Positions 1-8,254 of a stretch of 29,106 nucleotides of DNA are shown here, in pieces (position 1 is the first letter of the stretch; each line of letters begins with the position of its first letter). This DNA comes from Nitrospinaceae bacterium (GTDB lineage: Bacteria; Nitrospinota; Nitrospinia; Nitrospinales; VA-1): NCBI GenBank assembly GCA_029261435.1, contig JAJDBI010000233.1, forward strand, positions 1-29,106, given 5' to 3'. The translations under genes and the position numbers were made by a program. The notes beneath the pieces are model-generated. The model was not told the origin of the DNA. It saw only the letters and a program-made list of their open reading frames with translations, and ran no database searches.

Positions 1-189
1 GGTTATTCTGGTTGGGGAGCAGGTCAGCTTGCAGGTGAGATGACCCGGCTCAGTTGGCTGACCTGTGAGGCGCAGAGCGAGTTTGTGTTCCAGGAAAATG
101 AAGATGATATCTGGGCATGTGCTGTGAAGTCCATGGGCAAAGATTATGAATACCTGATCAAAGCTCCCGTAAACCCACAATGGAACTAA
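1..189 (+). CDS. AlgH/YqgE family protein, C-terminal part
   Basis: The window opens inside this gene: frame 1 is open from base 1 and ends at TAA 187-189, giving the last 62 residues. It begins GYSGWGAGQL and continues with a W-L segment and a closing W..A....G.D...L pattern. This is the C-terminal signature of the UPF0301 (DUF179, AlgH/YqgE) family, whose full proteins are about 180-190 residues. The biochemical role of the family is not settled, so no function is assigned. The missing start lies upstream of the window. The next gene follows after 55 bp on the same strand. Confidence 0.85.
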   Translation, partial: GYSGWGAGQLAGEMTRLSWLTCEAQSEFVFQENEDDIWACAVKSMGKDYEYLIKAPVNPQWN

Positions 190-244
190 CCGGCGAACCG
201 CCGGTTGGAATGAGCAGTGACTTTTTTTGGCGAACGGGGGATGT

Positions 245-1195
245 ATGCGGCTTAAGGAGCGTTTTCCCACTTCCTCCGGGTGCAACCCGGTGAAATTACA
301 TCAGCCTCCGGCATCCCAGCAGGTTTATAAATCTACGATTCCATCTCAATATCATGGTTTTGCTGTAGAGCAGTATTTCGCGTCACGGTTTACTTATCAA
401 ACCCGGGAAGCCTGGATCGCGCAGATTTTAAACGGCGATATTTTATTAAATGGGGAAAAGGCCCGGCCAGGGTGTATCCTTCATGAAGGGGACCGCATTA
501 TCACTCATGCGGGAGTTCGTCAGGAACCTCCTGCTGATCGCAGGTTGAAGGTGGTTTATCAGGACAGGCATATCCGGGTGTTCAACAAGCCTGCACCTAT
601 TCCGGTGCATCCGAGTGGGCGATATTTTCAAAACAGCATGACTGAAGTTTTGCGGGAAATGTTTCCCGGAGAAGTTCCGCGCCCTGTGCAACGGTTGGAC
701 GCAACCACTACCGGGTTGATTGTGTTTGCCCGGTCACGCCAGGCCGCCGGTTTCTTGATGAAAGAGTTTAAAGGTCATCGTATTCAAAAAGAGTATCTGG
801 CGCTGGTAAAAGGCAAGCCGGAGAAAAAACAATTCACTTTAACGGCACCCATTGGAGTGGTGGCCGGGGCACAGCGAGGCGTTGGAGAGGGAGTCCTGAA
901 ACCGCAAGCTGCGACCACTCAGGTTGAATGGCTGGCTTCCACCGAGTCGCATTCAATTTTAAAAGTAATCCCATTATCGGGCAGAACAAATCAGATTCGC
1001 GTGCATTTATCCAGCCAGGGCCTGCCAATTTTAAATGATGAGGTTTATGGCGAAGGGGATGGCGAAAGTTATGAGTATGGACTGCATGCCTGGAAGCTGA
1101 GCTTTCAATGTTTCGACCGCCATTTTGAATTTAAGGCATCGCCTCCTCCGCATTTCCATTCTTTTTGCGAAGGATTTGAGAAAGAAATTTTATGA
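245..1195 (+). CDS. RluA-family pseudouridine synthase
   Basis: Isomerises specific uridines to pseudouridine in rRNA or tRNA. An S4-like RNA-binding segment lies near the N-terminus (residues about 40-90, with LNGD and a GDRI turn). The catalytic domain follows: the motif RLDATTTG holds the catalytic Asp (about residue 152 from this start), and GRTNQIRVHL lies in the C-terminal part. The family usually has HRLD; here the preceding residue is Gln. I chose ATG 245 because GGGGG lies 4 bases upstream; an in-frame TTG at 227 would add six residues but has no ribosome site. The stop overlaps the next gene by 4 bp (ATGA), so the two are probably translated together. The exact target site (RluA, RluC or RluD type) cannot be read from the sequence. 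Confidence 0.9.
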   Translation: MRLKERFPTSSGCNPVKLHQPPASQQVYKSTIPSQYHGFAVEQYFASRFTYQTREAWIAQILNGDILLNGEKARPGCILHEGDRIITHAGVRQEPPADRRLKVVYQDRHIRVFNKPAPIPVHPSGRYFQNSMTEVLREMFPGEVPRPVQRLDATTTGLIVFARSRQAAGFLMKEFKGHRIQKEYLALVKGKPEKKQFTLTAPIGVVAGAQRGVGEGVLKPQAATTQVEWLASTESHSILKVIPLSGRTNQIRVHLSSQGLPILNDEVYGEGDGESYEYGLHAWKLSFQCFDRHFEFKASPPPHFHSFCEGFEKEIL

Positions 1196-2235
1196 ACTTA
1201 CTGCAATCATCAATTCACTCGGAGGCACCCGCGGCCCAGGGCGGGTTGATAGCGCGAGCGAGAAATCCGTTCTGGCTGGCCCCCATGGCGGGAATCACCG
1301 ATGTTTGTTTTCGCCAGTTGATGGATGAAATGCAGGCAGGGGTTTTGATCTCTGAACTGGTGTCGGCAAAAGGTCTTTTCTTTAATTCTGAGAAGACTAA
1401 AAAAATGATGCGCATTCATAAAAGTCCTGGAACCATTGTGGGGATTCAGCTTTTTGGCGAGTCGGCGGAAGACATCGTCAATGCGGTGAATGTGGTTGAA
1501 GAGACTGGCGCAGACTTTGTCGATATCAATATGGGTTGCCCGGTCAAAAAAGTGATCAAAAAAGGGTGCGGGGCGGCGTTGATGCGCGACCCGGCTTATC
1601 TGGAAACCTTCCTGAGTACGATCAAAAAAGGCATTCGTCTACCGCTCACCGTTAAGATGAGAACAGGGTGGAATGAAAATGAATTGACCATTCATGAATG
1701 CGTCGAAGCGGCCTACCAGTCCGGTTGCGAATGGGTGGCTATTCACGGGCGCACACGGGCGCAGGGATACGAAGGTAAAGCAGACTGGGATCTCATTGCC
1801 GAAGTCAAGGAACGCGCAAAACTGCCAATCATTGGTAACGGTGATATCCGAAATTCTGTCCAGGCTAGAAAAAGATTGCAGGAGACCGGAGTGGATGCGG
1901 TGATGATCGGTCGCGGAGCTTTGCGGAATCCCTGGATTTTTAAAGAATGTGCCGGCTTGGCTGTCGAACGTGCCAGCCTGGAACTTCTCAACCAGTATTT
2001 AAATGGGCTGCGCGAAAATTACGATTTGCGATCAACGCTTATTATGTTGCGCAAGTTTTCGTCGTGGCTGGTGTTCGGTTATCCCGGTGCGTCGAAGTTT
2101 AGAAAGAATATGTTCGAATGTCATACTGCTGCCGAGGTCATGGAACAAGCCGAAAACTTTTTCAGTCAGGTTGCAAAACTTCCAACTCCGGCTTTCGATG
2201 ACAATGAAGAGTTTATGATGGGAGGCCATGGATAG
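1192..2235 (+). CDS. dusB: tRNA-dihydrouridine synthase (DusB-like)
   Basis: FMN-dependent reductase that converts uridine to dihydrouridine in the tRNA D-loop. The N-terminal LAPMAGITD (about residues 29-37) is the flavin-binding start of the TIM barrel. INMGCP (residues 112-117) holds the presumed catalytic Cys116, followed by the KVIKKGCGAALM stretch, and IGNGDI and MIGRGAL are the phosphate-binding strands. At 347 residues it is of normal Dus length and closest to the DusB type. It starts inside the stop codon of the pseudouridine synthase (ATGA overlap). Together with the SpoU methyltransferase downstream this is a small cluster of RNA-modification genes. Confidence 0.92.
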   Translation: MNLLQSSIHSEAPAAQGGLIARARNPFWLAPMAGITDVCFRQLMDEMQAGVLISELVSAKGLFFNSEKTKKMMRIHKSPGTIVGIQLFGESAEDIVNAVNVVEETGADFVDINMGCPVKKVIKKGCGAALMRDPAYLETFLSTIKKGIRLPLTVKMRTGWNENELTIHECVEAAYQSGCEWVAIHGRTRAQGYEGKADWDLIAEVKERAKLPIIGNGDIRNSVQARKRLQETGVDAVMIGRGALRNPWIFKECAGLAVERASLELLNQYLNGLRENYDLRSTLIMLRKFSSWLVFGYPGASKFRKNMFECHTAAEVMEQAENFFSQVAKLPTPAFDDNEEFMMGGHG

Positions 2236-2329
2236 CGACGTGCCGCCGCTGGCAAATAGTAATAGCTTTATTTCGCGGGCAGATAATATCTCAGAACAAT
2301 GAGCAAAACCTGTGCGCAGAGGAAATCAA

Positions 2330-3142
2330 TTGAACGATAGAAAGACACCTTTTGAAAAAACACGCCCCGACAAGGTGCGTAAGCAGTATAAAAAGCAGGA
2401 AGAGTTCACCCTCTATGGATGGAACTCATGCATGAGTGCGTTCAAGGCAAGGCCGGAGAGTCTCTTGCGCGTGTTTTTCAGTCGTGCCCGCGCCTCGGAG
2501 TTGAAAAAGGTCACAGCTTTTTGTTCTGAAAATAAACTTCCTTTTCGCCAGTTGGATCAGGAGTCACTCAATAAAGTTGCCGCAGGGGTTCACCATGAAG
2601 GAGTGGTCATGGTCGTCAAGCCCCTCGTACCGGAATCGGCGCATCGACTGATCCGGGGAAAAATGCCAGACAAAGGACTGGTCGTGGCGCTGGACAGCAT
2701 TGACAACCCACATAATCAGGGAGCGATTTTACGGACCTGCGCTTTCTTTGGTGTGGATGGATTAATAATTCCCGGTACTGGAAAGACTTCAGTGATTCCT
2801 TCTTCTGCCGCGAGAATGGCCGAAGGAGGTCTGGAAGAAGTTCCTGTATTCACCAGTAGTGACCTGCCTTCTGCATTAAGAGATTGCCGGGAACGGGGAT
2901 GGTTTGTAATCGGTGCGGATTCAAATGCAAAAGAAACCCTGTTTGACGCTGATATCAAATTCCCCGCTGTGGTGGTGATGGGAAATGAACAGACAGGGCT
3001 TTCGAGCCGGGTCAAACAAAAGTGCGACAAGGTGGTTCGGGTTCCCGGCAAAGGCTCTCTGCAATCCCTCAACGTATCGGTCGCAGCTGGGATCCTTCTG
3101 GCAGAAATTGACCGCCGCAGAAAAACCCGCAAAAAAAATTAA
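2330..3142 (+). CDS. TrmH/SpoU-family RNA 2'-O-methyltransferase
   Basis: SAM-dependent methyltransferase of the SPOUT fold, probably acting on rRNA (RlmB-like) or tRNA. The three SpoU motifs are visible: LDSIDNPHNQGAILRTC (motif 1), VVVMGNEQTGLS (motif 2) and VPGKGSLQSLNVSVAAGI (motif 3). An N-terminal substrate-binding domain begins YGWNSCMSAF and ends with the HHEG segment. I set the start at TTG 2330 (270 residues) because AGAGGA at 2318-2323 sits six bases upstream. A GTG at 2312 would add six residues but lies ahead of that ribosome site. The 9-bp gap to the next gene suggests cotranscription. Confidence 0.88.
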   Translation: MNDRKTPFEKTRPDKVRKQYKKQEEFTLYGWNSCMSAFKARPESLLRVFFSRARASELKKVTAFCSENKLPFRQLDQESLNKVAAGVHHEGVVMVVKPLVPESAHRLIRGKMPDKGLVVALDSIDNPHNQGAILRTCAFFGVDGLIIPGTGKTSVIPSSAARMAEGGLEEVPVFTSSDLPSALRDCRERGWFVIGADSNAKETLFDADIKFPAVVVMGNEQTGLSSRVKQKCDKVVRVPGKGSLQSLNVSVAAGILLAEIDRRRKTRKKN

Positions 3143-3151
3143 ACGGGATTC

Positions 3152-3571
3152 ATGACGTTCTTCGCCAAACTCCATCCCATGATCGTCCACTTTCCGGTAG
3201 GTCTGTTAACCAGTGGTGTGGTGTTTGAAATTTATGGGGCTCTTCGCAACGATGAGGTGGCAGAAACGGCCGGACGGTTCAACATCCGCTTTGGGTTCTG
3301 GTGCCTGTTTCCGGTTTTGCTGGTGGGATTTCTCGGCATGATCAGCCTCGAGAACACCGACAAGTTCAGCGATTTTTTATCCAGCCACATGAAGTTTGCG
3401 TTTGTCACTGCCGGGGTTTTTATTTCAGCCATGCTTGTTGCCAGATATTGTCGCAAACCCTGGGGCAGAATTTTGTATTTCCTGATCATTGCTGTGGGCG
3501 CAGCTTGTGTTCTCACCACAGGTTATTTCGGTGGCGAACTGGTTCATCGCTTTGGAGTTTCCACGCAATAG
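3152..3571 (+). CDS. DUF2231-type membrane protein
   Basis: A 139-residue protein with four probable membrane helices. The start, with HPMIVHFPVGLL, is typical of the DUF2231 family of small bacterial membrane proteins, whose function is poorly defined. The C-terminal half has two more hydrophobic helices ending in TTGYFGGEL, a conserved tail in this family. It follows the methyltransferase by 9 bp. It converges on a second protein of the same family (3592-3972, minus strand) across a 20-bp gap. The two share the HP..(V/S)HFP opening, the RND...(S/T)AG.FN segment after helix 1 and the terminal TGY, so they are probably paralogues. Confidence 0.8.
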   Translation: MTFFAKLHPMIVHFPVGLLTSGVVFEIYGALRNDEVAETAGRFNIRFGFWCLFPVLLVGFLGMISLENTDKFSDFLSSHMKFAFVTAGVFISAMLVARYCRKPWGRILYFLIIAVGAACVLTTGYFGGELVHRFGVSTQ

Positions 3572-3591
3572 CGAGGACATAAAATTTTCGG

Positions 3592-3972
3592 CTAAAAGAC
3601 CAGTTGGTAGCCTGTGAACAGGCAGACGCCCATTGTCAGGAGCCCCGCCATATAATATCCCATTGCGGTTCTGGTGAAGGAGTTGGTGTAGGCGTAGCCG
3701 GCGGAAAATCCGTAGAGAACGGTGAACAAAAAAGCATAGCCCTGGTGACCCTCGATATCGACAACGGTGCGCAGGTTAATATCGACAGAAACCATGCCGG
3801 AAAAACAGGCAATCACAGCGGCAAATAGGCCCAGGCTCAGATTAAAAGTCCCGGCAGATTTTAATTTTTCATCATTTCTTTTATGAGCTAAAAAAAGCAG
3901 GAGTAACCCGGCAACAAACAAGGCAGGAGGAAAATGGGAAATGAAAGGGTGGAACGATACGGTACTGATCAT
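3592..3972 (-). CDS. DUF2231-like membrane protein (paralogue)
   Basis: A 126-residue membrane protein opening with FHPFISHFPPALFVAGL, the DUF2231 signature, followed by three more hydrophobic helices and ending in FTGYQLVF. It resembles the convergent neighbour at 3152-3571 in the opening motif, in the RNDEKLKSAGTFN loop and in the final TGY. It lies 46 bp downstream of tatB on the same strand, so the two may share a transcript. No redox or metal-binding motif beyond the conserved histidines is visible, and no function can be given. Confidence 0.75.
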   Translation of the reverse strand: MISTVSFHPFISHFPPALFVAGLLLLFLAHKRNDEKLKSAGTFNLSLGLFAAVIACFSGMVSVDINLRTVVDIEGHQGYAFLFTVLYGFSAGYAYTNSFTRTAMGYYMAGLLTMGVCLFTGYQLVF

Positions 3973-4018
3973 TGGAACCCTTGCTGGGGTAGGTCGTGGA
4001 GCAGGAACTCATCGACGC

Positions 4019-4315
4019 TTAGTCGGAATTTTTTCTCAGGTCACCGGCAATATCCAGATCGGCTTCTGAAAGGTTGACATCCACATCAATTTTCGTGGCG
4101 GCGCTGATATCCTGTTCCAGAGCATCAATGTTGACGGATTGTTTGATCCCTTCCGCCTCATCCATGACCTCTTGTTTCAGGCCGCTGAAAGTTCTTTGGA
4201 ATTCACCCCAGCCTTTACCAATGGCTTTTGCAAGTTTAGGCAGGTTTTGCGGACCGATCACCACAACGGCGATGCCCATTATAATCATCAGCTCAAAAAA
4301 TCCGATATCAAACAT
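4019..4315 (-). CDS. tatB: Sec-independent translocase TatB-like protein
   Basis: Component of the twin-arginine translocase, which exports folded proteins. The protein starts MFDIGFFEL, has one N-terminal membrane helix (residues about 3-20), the VIGPQNLPKLAK hinge and a charged amphipathic helix. This is the standard TatA/TatB architecture. The MFDIG..EL start and the VxGPxxLP motif favour TatB over TatA. At 98 residues it is short for a TatB but within the range. No tatA or tatC lies in the window. The DUF2231-like gene follows 46 bp downstream on the same strand. Confidence 0.85.
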   Translation of the reverse strand: MFDIGFFELMIIMGIAVVVIGPQNLPKLAKAIGKGWGEFQRTFSGLKQEVMDEAEGIKQSVNIDALEQDISAATKIDVDVNLSEADLDIAGDLRKNSD

Positions 4316-4350
4316 TTGCGCGCTCCATAATCTTGTCCTGAGAAGTCTTA

Positions 4351-4407
4351 TTCTAACAGATTTCTTGAATTTTAACAGATTTGTTGAGTTTTAACAGAAT
4401 ACCTGAG
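4351..4407. repeat. Three tandem 18-20 bp direct repeats between tatB and ribF
   Basis: Three consecutive units share TTTAACAGAtTT(C/G)TTGA(A/G)T: 4351-4370, 4371-4389 and 4390-4407, the last one diverged after ACAGA. They lie in the 167-bp divergent spacer between tatB (minus) and ribF (plus). They could be regulator-binding sites or simple slippage duplications. Confidence 0.55.
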
Positions 4408-4482
4408 CAAATGCATCCTGCGTGACTTTCCCGGGATGATTTTTTGTGGTCCTTGAATAATAGGGTAGTATAAGGTCAATTT

Positions 4483-5406
4483 ATGAGAATAATTCGCGGA
4501 ACAAAAAATATAACCGACCCCATTCCCTACCCTGTCATGGCGATAGGGAATTTTGACGGGGTGCATGTGGGTCACCAGACACTGTTTCGCAAAGCGGCAG
4601 AACTGGCTTTGGCAAATAATGGCACTTCCATAGCATTCACCTTCGAACCACATCCCCTAAAGATCATCGCGCCGGAAAAAGTGCCGCCCATGCTGACCCA
4701 TTTTAAGAAAAAAATGGAGTTGATAGAATCCTTTGGCATAAACATGGTCATTTGTGCCGATTTCACCCGCAAATTCGCCGACCAGCAACCGCGTGAATTT
4801 TCCAAAAATATCCTTTTTGAAAAAATAGCCGTGAAGGAAGTTGTGGTCGGATTCGACTATGCCTTCGGTCGTGGCAGAGAAGGGACGATTCCCTACCTTA
4901 AAAAGATGGGCGAAGAGTTCGGTTTTCAGGTGCATGTGGTGGACCCCTTCAAGCTCGACGGGCACACCGTGAGCAGTTCGCATGTGCGGGAGCTGATCGA
5001 GGCCGGGCAGGTGGAAGCAGCCAGCCATTTTCTGGGTCGGGATTATTCTATTCTAGGCCCGGTTGTCGCCGGTTATAAAACCGGGCAGGCCATCGGCTTC
5101 CCGACTGCCAATATTGACACCAGCAAAGTGCAGATACCGGGCACAGGGGTGTATGCCGTTCGGGTGGTCTATAAAAACGAGTCCCATGATGGAGTGGCGA
5201 ATATCGGCTTCAACCCCACCTTCAACCGCGACCGGTTGAGTGTCGAGGTGCATATCTTTGACTTCAATCAGGTGATCTACAATAAAGAAATCGAAGTTCA
5301 GTTCATAGCGCGAATCCGCAGTGAAATAACCTTCAAGTCCGCCGACGATCTGGTCGTTCAGATAAATCAGGACATTGAAAAAGCCAAAAAAATACTGGGG
5401 AAATAA
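4483..5406 (+). CDS. ribF: Bifunctional riboflavin kinase / FAD synthetase
   Basis: Phosphorylates riboflavin to FMN and adenylylates FMN to FAD. The N-terminal nucleotidyltransferase domain carries GNFDGVHVGHQ (residues about 22-32) and later FAFGRGREG-like residues. The C-terminal flavokinase domain carries the GFPTANI motif (about residue 205) and the GVANIGFNPTF strand, and ends with the usual helix of the family. The length (307) is standard. An AAGG at 4472-4475 is spaced seven bases from the ATG. The flavin made here would serve the Dus enzyme and the Old Yellow Enzyme in this window. The flippase-like gene downstream begins 10 bp after the stop if its TTG start is used. Confidence 0.95.
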   Translation: MRIIRGTKNITDPIPYPVMAIGNFDGVHVGHQTLFRKAAELALANNGTSIAFTFEPHPLKIIAPEKVPPMLTHFKKKMELIESFGINMVICADFTRKFADQQPREFSKNILFEKIAVKEVVVGFDYAFGRGREGTIPYLKKMGEEFGFQVHVVDPFKLDGHTVSSSHVRELIEAGQVEAASHFLGRDYSILGPVVAGYKTGQAIGFPTANIDTSKVQIPGTGVYAVRVVYKNESHDGVANIGFNPTFNRDRLSVEVHIFDFNQVIYNKEIEVQFIARIRSEITFKSADDLVVQINQDIEKAKKILGK

Positions 5407-5416
5407 GGAACAAAAA

Positions 5417-6466
5417 TTGAAAAAAGCTCGTCAATTATTGATAGGGGTTGCCATAGCAGTGGGAGCGCTTTATTACACCCTGCGCAACATTTCGATGGAT
5501 GAGCTGATCGCTTCTTTTAAAGACGCAGATCTTATTTATATACTTCCGGCAATCGGGCTCACACTTTTAAGCTATGTGACCCGCGCCTACCGCTGGCAAA
5601 TCCTGCTCAGTCCGTTTAAACAAATTCCCATTAAAGATATTTACGCGCCCCTCATGATCGGGTTCATGGGCAATGTCCTGCCTGCGCGGGCAGGGGAGTT
5701 CCTCAGAGCTTATCTTATGGGGAAAAAACACGGCATCACCTTTGCGGGTGCTTTTTCTACCATTATTGTTGAGCGTTTGTTCGATCTGATCATTTTGATG
5801 ATGCTGTTCGTGTGGGCCTTTGTGGTCAAGGTGGATATGTTTGACCCGCAACTCACTTTTTCCGGGGTATCCGTTCAAACCATGCTGGTGGGGTTTGGCA
5901 AACTTTGTGCAATACTGGTTGTTGGTTTGCTGACCTTCATGTTTCTGCTGACCTATAAAGAGGAATGGGTCAAAACCTGTATCGGCTGGCTGGCAAAACC
6001 ACTGCCAGATAAATGGCGGGAGAAAATTTTATATATGGTGGGGGAGTTTGCTTTAGGGTGCAAAATAATCAAAAACCCGGCAGCCTTTGCAAAGATTCTT
6101 TTTTTCACCGCCTTAACCTGGTCTTTGCTGACTGCGATCAATTATCCTCTGTACTTTGCTTTTGACCTGCAAGACAAATCTCTGGAATCCGTAGTGCTGC
6201 TCACCGTCATGGTTTGTGTTTTGATAACGGTGCTCCCCACTCCTGCATTTCTGGGGTCCTTCAACGCCGGGGTCTTGATCGCTCTGCATGAAATTAAAGG
6301 CGAAGCAGAAGTCACGGCGGTCAGTTTCGGCATGGTTGCCTGGGCGATAGGCTTTGTAGTGCTGATTGGCGGGGGACTATTCTTTGTTTTCAGGGAGCAT
6401 ATGTCCGTGCAGGCCTTGATGAAAGCCGAAGAAGAGCTGGAGCACCTGGAACCCGAGAAAAAGTGA
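5417..6466 (+). CDS. Flippase-like / lysylphosphatidylglycerol synthase-type membrane protein
   Basis: A polytopic inner-membrane protein with about seven or eight helices, of the UPF0104 / LPG_synthase_TM family. Visible family features are YxxRAYRWQILL after helix 2, LPARAGEFLRAYLMG, and the IIVERLFDLIILM helix. Members are thought to move or modify lipids or isoprenoid-linked substrates; the substrate here is unknown. I chose TTG 5417 (349 residues) because AAGGA at 5405-5409 is suitably spaced. ATG 5375 would add 14 residues and overlap ribF by 32 bp. The last codons overlap the probable -35 region of the tRNA-Leu promoter. Confidence 0.82.
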   Translation: MKKARQLLIGVAIAVGALYYTLRNISMDELIASFKDADLIYILPAIGLTLLSYVTRAYRWQILLSPFKQIPIKDIYAPLMIGFMGNVLPARAGEFLRAYLMGKKHGITFAGAFSTIIVERLFDLIILMMLFVWAFVVKVDMFDPQLTFSGVSVQTMLVGFGKLCAILVVGLLTFMFLLTYKEEWVKTCIGWLAKPLPDKWREKILYMVGEFALGCKIIKNPAAFAKILFFTALTWSLLTAINYPLYFAFDLQDKSLESVVLLTVMVCVLITVLPTPAFLGSFNAGVLIALHEIKGEAEVTAVSFGMVAWAIGFVVLIGGGLFFVFREHMSVQALMKAEEELEHLEPEKK

Positions 6467-6492
6467 GACATTTAAATTTCATTTGTTATAAT
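6465..6492 (+). promoter_or_regulatory. Probable tRNA-Leu promoter
   Basis: A consensus TATAAT at 6487-6492 lies 26 bases before the tRNA. GAGACA at 6465-6470 (four of six matching TTGACA) is 16 bases upstream of it and overlaps the stop of the preceding gene. Transcription would start near 6499. Confidence 0.6.
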
Positions 6493-6517
6493 GCGGCTCT
6501 CAAATAGACAGATGTAT

Positions 6518-6601
6518 GCCGAAGTGGCGGAATTGGTAGACGCGCATGATTCAGGTTCATGTGCCCGAAAGGGTGTGGAAGTTCGAGTCTTCTCTTCGGC
6601 A
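6518..6601 (+). tRNA. tRNA-Leu (anticodon CAG)
   Basis: The acceptor arm pairs GCCGAAG (6518-6524) with CTTCGGC (6594-6600), with discriminator A at 6601. The anticodon arm is CATGA / TCATG around the loop TTCAGGT, giving anticodon CAG at 6552-6554. A long class II variable arm (GCCCGAAAGGGT) follows, typical of tRNA-Leu. The T arm is GGAAG-TTCGAGT-CTTCT. CCA is not encoded, because CTC follows the discriminator. The gene marks the boundary between the conserved region to the left and AT-rich accessory DNA to the right. Confidence 0.97.
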
Positions 6602-6709
6602 CTCTCTTACGAGAGTCGCAAATAAAAAATTGCAACATTAAGCCTTAGGGCACTCCCCTGCGTGCAATATTTTCCTTTTATTTGTAATTGGCAGAGGGTC
6701 CTCCTGCCA
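6601..6709 (+). terminator. Hairpins downstream of tRNA-Leu (possible terminator)
   Basis: Three structures lie here. ACTCTC-TTAC-GAGAGT (6601-6616) directly follows the tRNA. CAAATAAAA (6619-6627) with TTGCA (to 6634) pairs with TGCAAT (6663-6668) and TTTTATTTG (6676-6684) as an imperfect stem. TGGCAGAGG pairs with CCT-C-CTGCCA (6689-6709). None has a classic U tail, so termination is only inferred. Confidence 0.4.
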
Positions 6710-6755
6710 GAAAATGGAGAACCCTTTCTAAACCCAACTCATAAATTATAGTTTT

Positions 6756-7655
6756 ATGACGTCAGAACCAGACAAAAAAACGAAACCTAAAAGTATCTTC
6801 ACTACATTTGCTCAGACTGCTCTCGTGCTTGGTTGTGTTTGGACTGGATTCCTTCTTGGGGAGAAATACGGAATTAACAACAATAATTTCGACTTAAAAA
6901 AACAAACTGAAACTCTAAAAAAAGAAAATGAATCTATTTCAATTAAAAATTTGGGTTTAGAAGAAAAAAATAAAGAACTACAAACAAAAATAATTATTAG
7001 TGAAAAGAACTCTTTAGAAAAAAATAAAAAAATAGACCAACTTGTAGCAAAACTAAAATCAGAATTTGATGAAATTGAAAAAGAAAAATTAGATGCAACC
7101 GCAAAGTTGGTTGAATTAGAAAAAGAAAAATTAAAAAACCAGAAAAACAAAATTAATTCTTCAGTAAGCCAAAAGAATAAAATCAAGTCATTAGAAATAT
7201 CATTAAAAAATTTGGAAAACGATAAAAAGGAATATCAAAAAAAACTTGAGTTAATAAATGAGCAAAATTCCATTTTAAAGGCGCAAATTCCAACTTATGA
7301 TGATTTTACGCATAACCAAAAAGTATTAGTAAACTCACTTGGATGGATAAAAGGAGCTTGCGAAAATGCTGATCATAGGGATAGAGCTATCCCAATATTT
7401 ACAGACAGGTCAGCACAATTATGGGTAGAAGACCAATTCAGATTTCCAAATACAGCGAAATTCGTATTTGATATTAAGGTGTCAATAAGAGGGGAAGATA
7501 CTTGGAAAACCATTAAAACATTTTGGGCTAAAAAAGACGAAATAAAATTCTTAACGATACACGGAAAAAAACTAATTTTCAAAGTCACAAGTTTTGAAAA
7601 AAGTGATTATAAAAACTGTATAGAATATATAATAAAAGAACCACAATTAAAATAA
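6756..7655 (+). CDS. AT-rich membrane-anchored coiled-coil protein, unknown function
   Basis: I do not recognise this 299-residue protein. One membrane helix (about residues 16-36) follows a lysine-rich cytoplasmic tail. A long, strongly charged coiled coil (about 45-175) comes next, rich in EKEK, LEKE and NK patterns. The C-terminal domain is globular (about 185-299), with several Trp residues (LGWIKG, LWVEDQF, TWKTIKTFW) and a predicted beta-rich end. Codon use is very AT-rich compared with ribF and its neighbour upstream, which points to acquired DNA. No convincing ribosome site precedes ATG 6756. It is the first gene after tRNA-Leu. Confidence 0.7.
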   Translation: MTSEPDKKTKPKSIFTTFAQTALVLGCVWTGFLLGEKYGINNNNFDLKKQTETLKKENESISIKNLGLEEKNKELQTKIIISEKNSLEKNKKIDQLVAKLKSEFDEIEKEKLDATAKLVELEKEKLKNQKNKINSSVSQKNKIKSLEISLKNLENDKKEYQKKLELINEQNSILKAQIPTYDDFTHNQKVLVNSLGWIKGACENADHRDRAIPIFTDRSAQLWVEDQFRFPNTAKFVFDIKVSIRGEDTWKTIKTFWAKKDEIKFLTIHGKKLIFKVTSFEKSDYKNCIEYIIKEPQLK

Positions 7656-7749
7656 AATGACTCAAATTCAAGTGCGGTCAAGAAGCTTAATGCTGGTAAT
7701 GTAGCAAAGTCACGTCGCTCACCCCATTTTTTCCCCTCATGAATGGTTT

Positions 7750-8226
7750 TTATTTGTCACCTCTCTGGTGGCAAACAGATTGTAGTTCCACCAAGGCACT
7801 GATAATTCCAGAAATTTCAGCGATGAAGAAGTTGGGGTCGGCAAGACATTCCGCCGCTTGAGCAATCACCTCCTCGATAGGTGGAACTCTAGTATTGTCA
7901 TCCTGCATCGGTAGATTGTCGTCATCCTGAGGTACTCGAAGGATCTCGTTTTCATTGGCAAGCCAATAGAGCCGATTCATCGCGTCGAGATTTTCCTCTG
8001 AATCCAGCAAAACACCACCCCTAAGACTGGCAGCGGAAAGTTCACCGAGCAGACGACTGAGCGCATCATCGACATCGGTTTTAATGAGAGAGCCGTTGCC
8101 CTGGGAGTTTTTGACCAGTTGGGTGAAAACATGGATGAACCCGCTGATGGACCCCGAATGTTTTAAAGTCCCCTCCAGATAACACTCACTGATCTCCTGC
8201 TCCGTTTTTAACGAGTTCTCAGGCAT
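7750..8226 (-). CDS. Hypothetical protein, divergent from an Arc-type regulator
   Basis: An acidic 158-residue protein without membrane segments that I cannot place in a family. It looks alpha-helical, with a low-complexity acidic stretch in the middle (VPQDDDNLPMQDDN) and a C-terminal helix with ISGIISALVELQ. AAGGA lies ten bases upstream of the ATG on the minus strand. It is transcribed divergently from the small ribbon-helix-helix gene at 8318. The 91-bp spacer contains a palindromic operator, so the two genes are probably coregulated. A toxin-antitoxin or plasmid-type pair is possible but unproven. Confidence 0.6.
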   Translation of the reverse strand: MPENSLKTEQEISECYLEGTLKHSGSISGFIHVFTQLVKNSQGNGSLIKTDVDDALSRLLGELSAASLRGGVLLDSEENLDAMNRLYWLANENEILRVPQDDDNLPMQDDNTRVPPIEEVIAQAAECLADPNFFIAEISGIISALVELQSVCHQRGDK

Positions 8227-8254
8227 ATTAGCGTGATCCTTGCGGTCAAATAAT

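Noticed and set aside
2228..2302. 24-codon open frame between dusB and the TrmH-family gene
   Set aside because: Very short, overlaps the dusB end and has no recognisable features.
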